This document shows positions 62,285 to 64,000 of a stretch of 64,000 nucleotides of DNA, piece after piece. A program made the translations under genes and the position numbers. This stretch comes from Lophius americanus (taxonomy: Eukaryota > Chordata > Actinopteri > Lophiiformes > Lophiidae), in NCBI GenBank assembly GCA_037951165.1, contig JBBDHG010000032.1, positions 9,882,001-9,946,000 of the forward strand. The letters are read 5' to 3'. How positions within the stretch are numbered: the first letter of the stretch is position 1; each line of letters begins with the position of its first letter. The notes below the pieces were generated by a model, which was given only the letters and a program-made list of their open reading frames with translations, had not been told where the DNA came from and did not search any database.

Positions 62285-62535
62285 TCAATCAATCAATCAA
62301 CCTTTATTTATATAGCGCCAAATCAAAACAACAGTTGTCTCAAGGTGCTTTCCAGAAAGAGCGGGTCTAGACCAAGCTCTTTATATAATTATCTACAGAG
62401 ACCCAACAAATTCATCCGTGAGCAAGCACTTGGCGATAGTGGCGAGAAAAGAATGCCTTTTAACGGGCAGAGACCTCGAGCAGATCCAAGACTCAGGGTG
62501 GACGGCCTACTACCATGACCGGTTGGGTTTTGAAA
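62285..62535 (-). repeat. L2/SINE-type retroelement 3' end, long copy
   Basis: Starts with a (CAAT)n run, then 'tttatttatatagcgccaaa', 'gacccaacaaattcatccgt', 'ctcgagcagatccaagactc' and 'aggccgtccaccctga' in reverse order and sense to 44245-44497. Confidence 0.8.
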
Positions 62536-62690
62536 AGAGAGAGATAGAGAGAAGCAACAATTTCAGCTACGCTAATCCACTTTCCTCCGCTTCTCCAATA
62601 TTGGGCAGCGGCACCAGCAGGGATCCAAGGTTGATAATAACAATAATAGTAGTGTAACATCTAGTCATAGTTTATGGGGAAATACTATAC

Positions 62691-62751
<61 letters not shown>
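62691..62751 (+). repeat. (ATA)n microsatellite
   Basis: About 20 uninterrupted trinucleotides, the source of the poly-Ile frame. Confidence 0.98.
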
Positions 62752-62879
62752 GAAATCATTATCGTGATCATCTTGAAATTAGTGGACATCGAGCAGGTCC
62801 ATAGCAGCAGATGCAATCACCAACCATGTGACCTTATAGGCCGACAAAACACAAAGACTCAAGGGAAGAAGTGAAGTTA

Positions 62880-62929
62880 GTAACATGCATTAATCCAGTA
62901 ACATGCATTAATCCAGTAACATGCATTAA
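62880..62929 (+). repeat. 18-bp tandem repeat, 2.8 copies
   Basis: Unit 'gtaacatgcattaatcca', identical in the two full copies. Confidence 0.95.
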
Positions 62930-63024
62930 AGAGAGAGGGATGTATAAAGAGGGACAGTGAGAGAGGAAGAGAGAAAAGCTCAGTGCATCATGGGATTCAC
63001 CCAGCACAAGCAGCCATTTCAATG

Positions 63025-63265
63025 CGGAGCTGGTATATAGAGACCTTTCTGTGCTGAATTGGCATGTTCCTCCCATGTCTGTGTGGGTTCTCTCCAGGTT
63101 TTTCCTCCTACAGTCCAAAAACAATCCAACATAGGTGAATTGGCAACAAAAATATTGTTTGAATAAAGTGAGCCTGAATGTTTTTCTGGTCCTATGTGTC
63201 CACCCTGGAAATAAATGGGGACTCGTCCAGAGTGTATCCCGCCCCTTGCCCAATATCAGCGACAT
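63025..63265 (+). repeat. Mermaid-type SINE, diverged copy
   Basis: 'gacctttctgtgctgaattg', 'atgtctgtgtgggttctctc', 'cagtccaaaaaca', 'ggtgaattggcaaca' and 'agagtgtatcccgccccttg' follow the SINE order. The tRNA-like head is poor. Confidence 0.7.
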
Positions 63266-63516
63266 GTTAATCTTTCCCTCCAATGATGACACACATCGCA
63301 TGAAAAGCCATGAATATGACACTCCTCATCTTCTTCCTCTTCACCATACTGAATGGACGTCCAGCTGAGGTAGGGGAAAAAGTCCACATCTTCTTCTAGG
63401 ACCAACTTGGGGATATCCAGGAAGCCCTGTTCTTGCTCTGGATCCTAGGGGAGGGAGAGTTGATTGGCTGGAAGGTAATAAAATATGTAATGAGCCCTTT
63501 AAATGTAAGCAGTGCG

Positions 63517-63588
63517 GTCAGTGAGATCAGTGGAATCAGTGGAATCAGTGGAATCAGTGGAATCAGTGGAATCAGTGGAATCAGTGGG
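63517..63588 (+). repeat. 9-bp minisatellite (GGAATCAGT)n
   Basis: Six exact copies at 63532-63585 with variant units on both sides. Nine is a multiple of three, so the array is open in several frames (the ISG, ESV and DST repeat peptides). These are not genes. Confidence 0.97.
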
Positions 63589-63664
63589 GTCATTGGGAGT
63601 TGGCTTCAGTGCCCGGGACCGTAAACAGTTAAAGTTGTTATGGAGTATGAACAATTCACTTCTG

Positions 63665-63792
63665 TTGCATTTTTTTGGACTGTGCGAGGAACTCGAGGAG
63701 AACTCATGCAAATACAAGGATGACGCGCAACCTCCACACAGAAATGCCCCAAAGCCAGAGGCGTATTAGAACCCTTACTCACTGCGCCACCA
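63665..63792 (-). repeat. Mermaid-type SINE, head fragment
   Basis: Reverse complement begins 'ggtggcgcagtgagtaaggg', then 'catttctgtgtggaggttgc' and 'cacagtccaaaaaaatgc', the 5' half of this SINE. It faces the copy at 63.0-63.3 kb, with the 9-bp array between them. Confidence 0.65.
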
Positions 63793-64000
63793 TATAATAT
63801 TCTCTTTACACTAGAATACCATATTTATCAAGTTGTACAATGCTCAATATAGTGATATACAGTAATGTAGCTTTGCATTGTTTTTATCAATTTACAGAAT
63901 GTGGAACATATTGCCCAAGCAAAACTTCACAGCAGTTCAAAATATTTTTATTATATTGTGACCAACACCACTGAACTGGAACAATATGAACAATATGATA

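Noticed and set aside
62880..62929. CRISPR-like direct repeats
   Set aside because: Tandem units without spacers, in a vertebrate genome. An ordinary short tandem array.
62834..63322. 162-codon minus strand frame, the longest in the window
   Set aside because: It covers a Mermaid-type SINE and an 18-bp tandem array in antisense, and the peptide shows the tandem repeat. No gene.

Overview
The window looks like vertebrate nuclear DNA from a ray-finned (teleost, probably percomorph-like) fish. It is AT-rich and crowded with decayed interspersed repeats and microsatellites, and the reading frames are short and mostly meaningless. There are no operons, ribosome-binding sites or dense bacterial or phage-type genes. 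The repeat complement (tRNA-derived SINEs with the 'ccttgagcaagatactgaac' body, Mermaid/DANA-type SINEs, L2/Rex-type LINE tails, hAT-type elements) is typical of teleosts.

Only one protein-coding segment can be supported as functional: exon 1 of grid2, the glutamate receptor delta-2 subunit, on the + strand. Its ATG is at 39353 and it ends at 39440 with a gtgagt splice donor. It encodes the signal peptide and the first mature residues. A GC- and CpG-rich stretch (about 38250-39352) upstream should hold the promoter and 5' UTR. Everything after 39440 is read as intron 1. No exon 2 was found by eye, so intron 1 would be at least 24.5 kb, in keeping with the very large introns of this gene in other vertebrates.

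Layout: 1-2.3 kb, a dispersed repeat and a minus-strand hAT transposase pseudogene. 2.3-3.1 kb, two SINE copies facing opposite ways. 3.1-22 kb, gene-poor, with hairpins, a possible hAT-type non-autonomous element and copies of an unclassified repeat (family A). 22-31 kb, several SINEs and a minus-strand frame cluster beside a hairpin. 32.2-34.2 kb, decayed coding-like frames that I cannot assign. 34-38 kb, copies of a second unclassified repeat (family B) and a LINE reverse-transcriptase relic. 38.2-39.44 kb, the 5' end of grid2. 39.44-64 kb, intron 1, with GA/CA/GT tracts, MITE-like elements, LINE and SINE fragments, a long imperfect hairpin at 55.9 kb and several short tandem arrays.

The parts do not form a working multi-gene system. 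The items most worth a second look are the unassigned coding relics at 32.6-34.2 kb and 27.3-28.1 kb, repeat families A and B, and the long hairpins.
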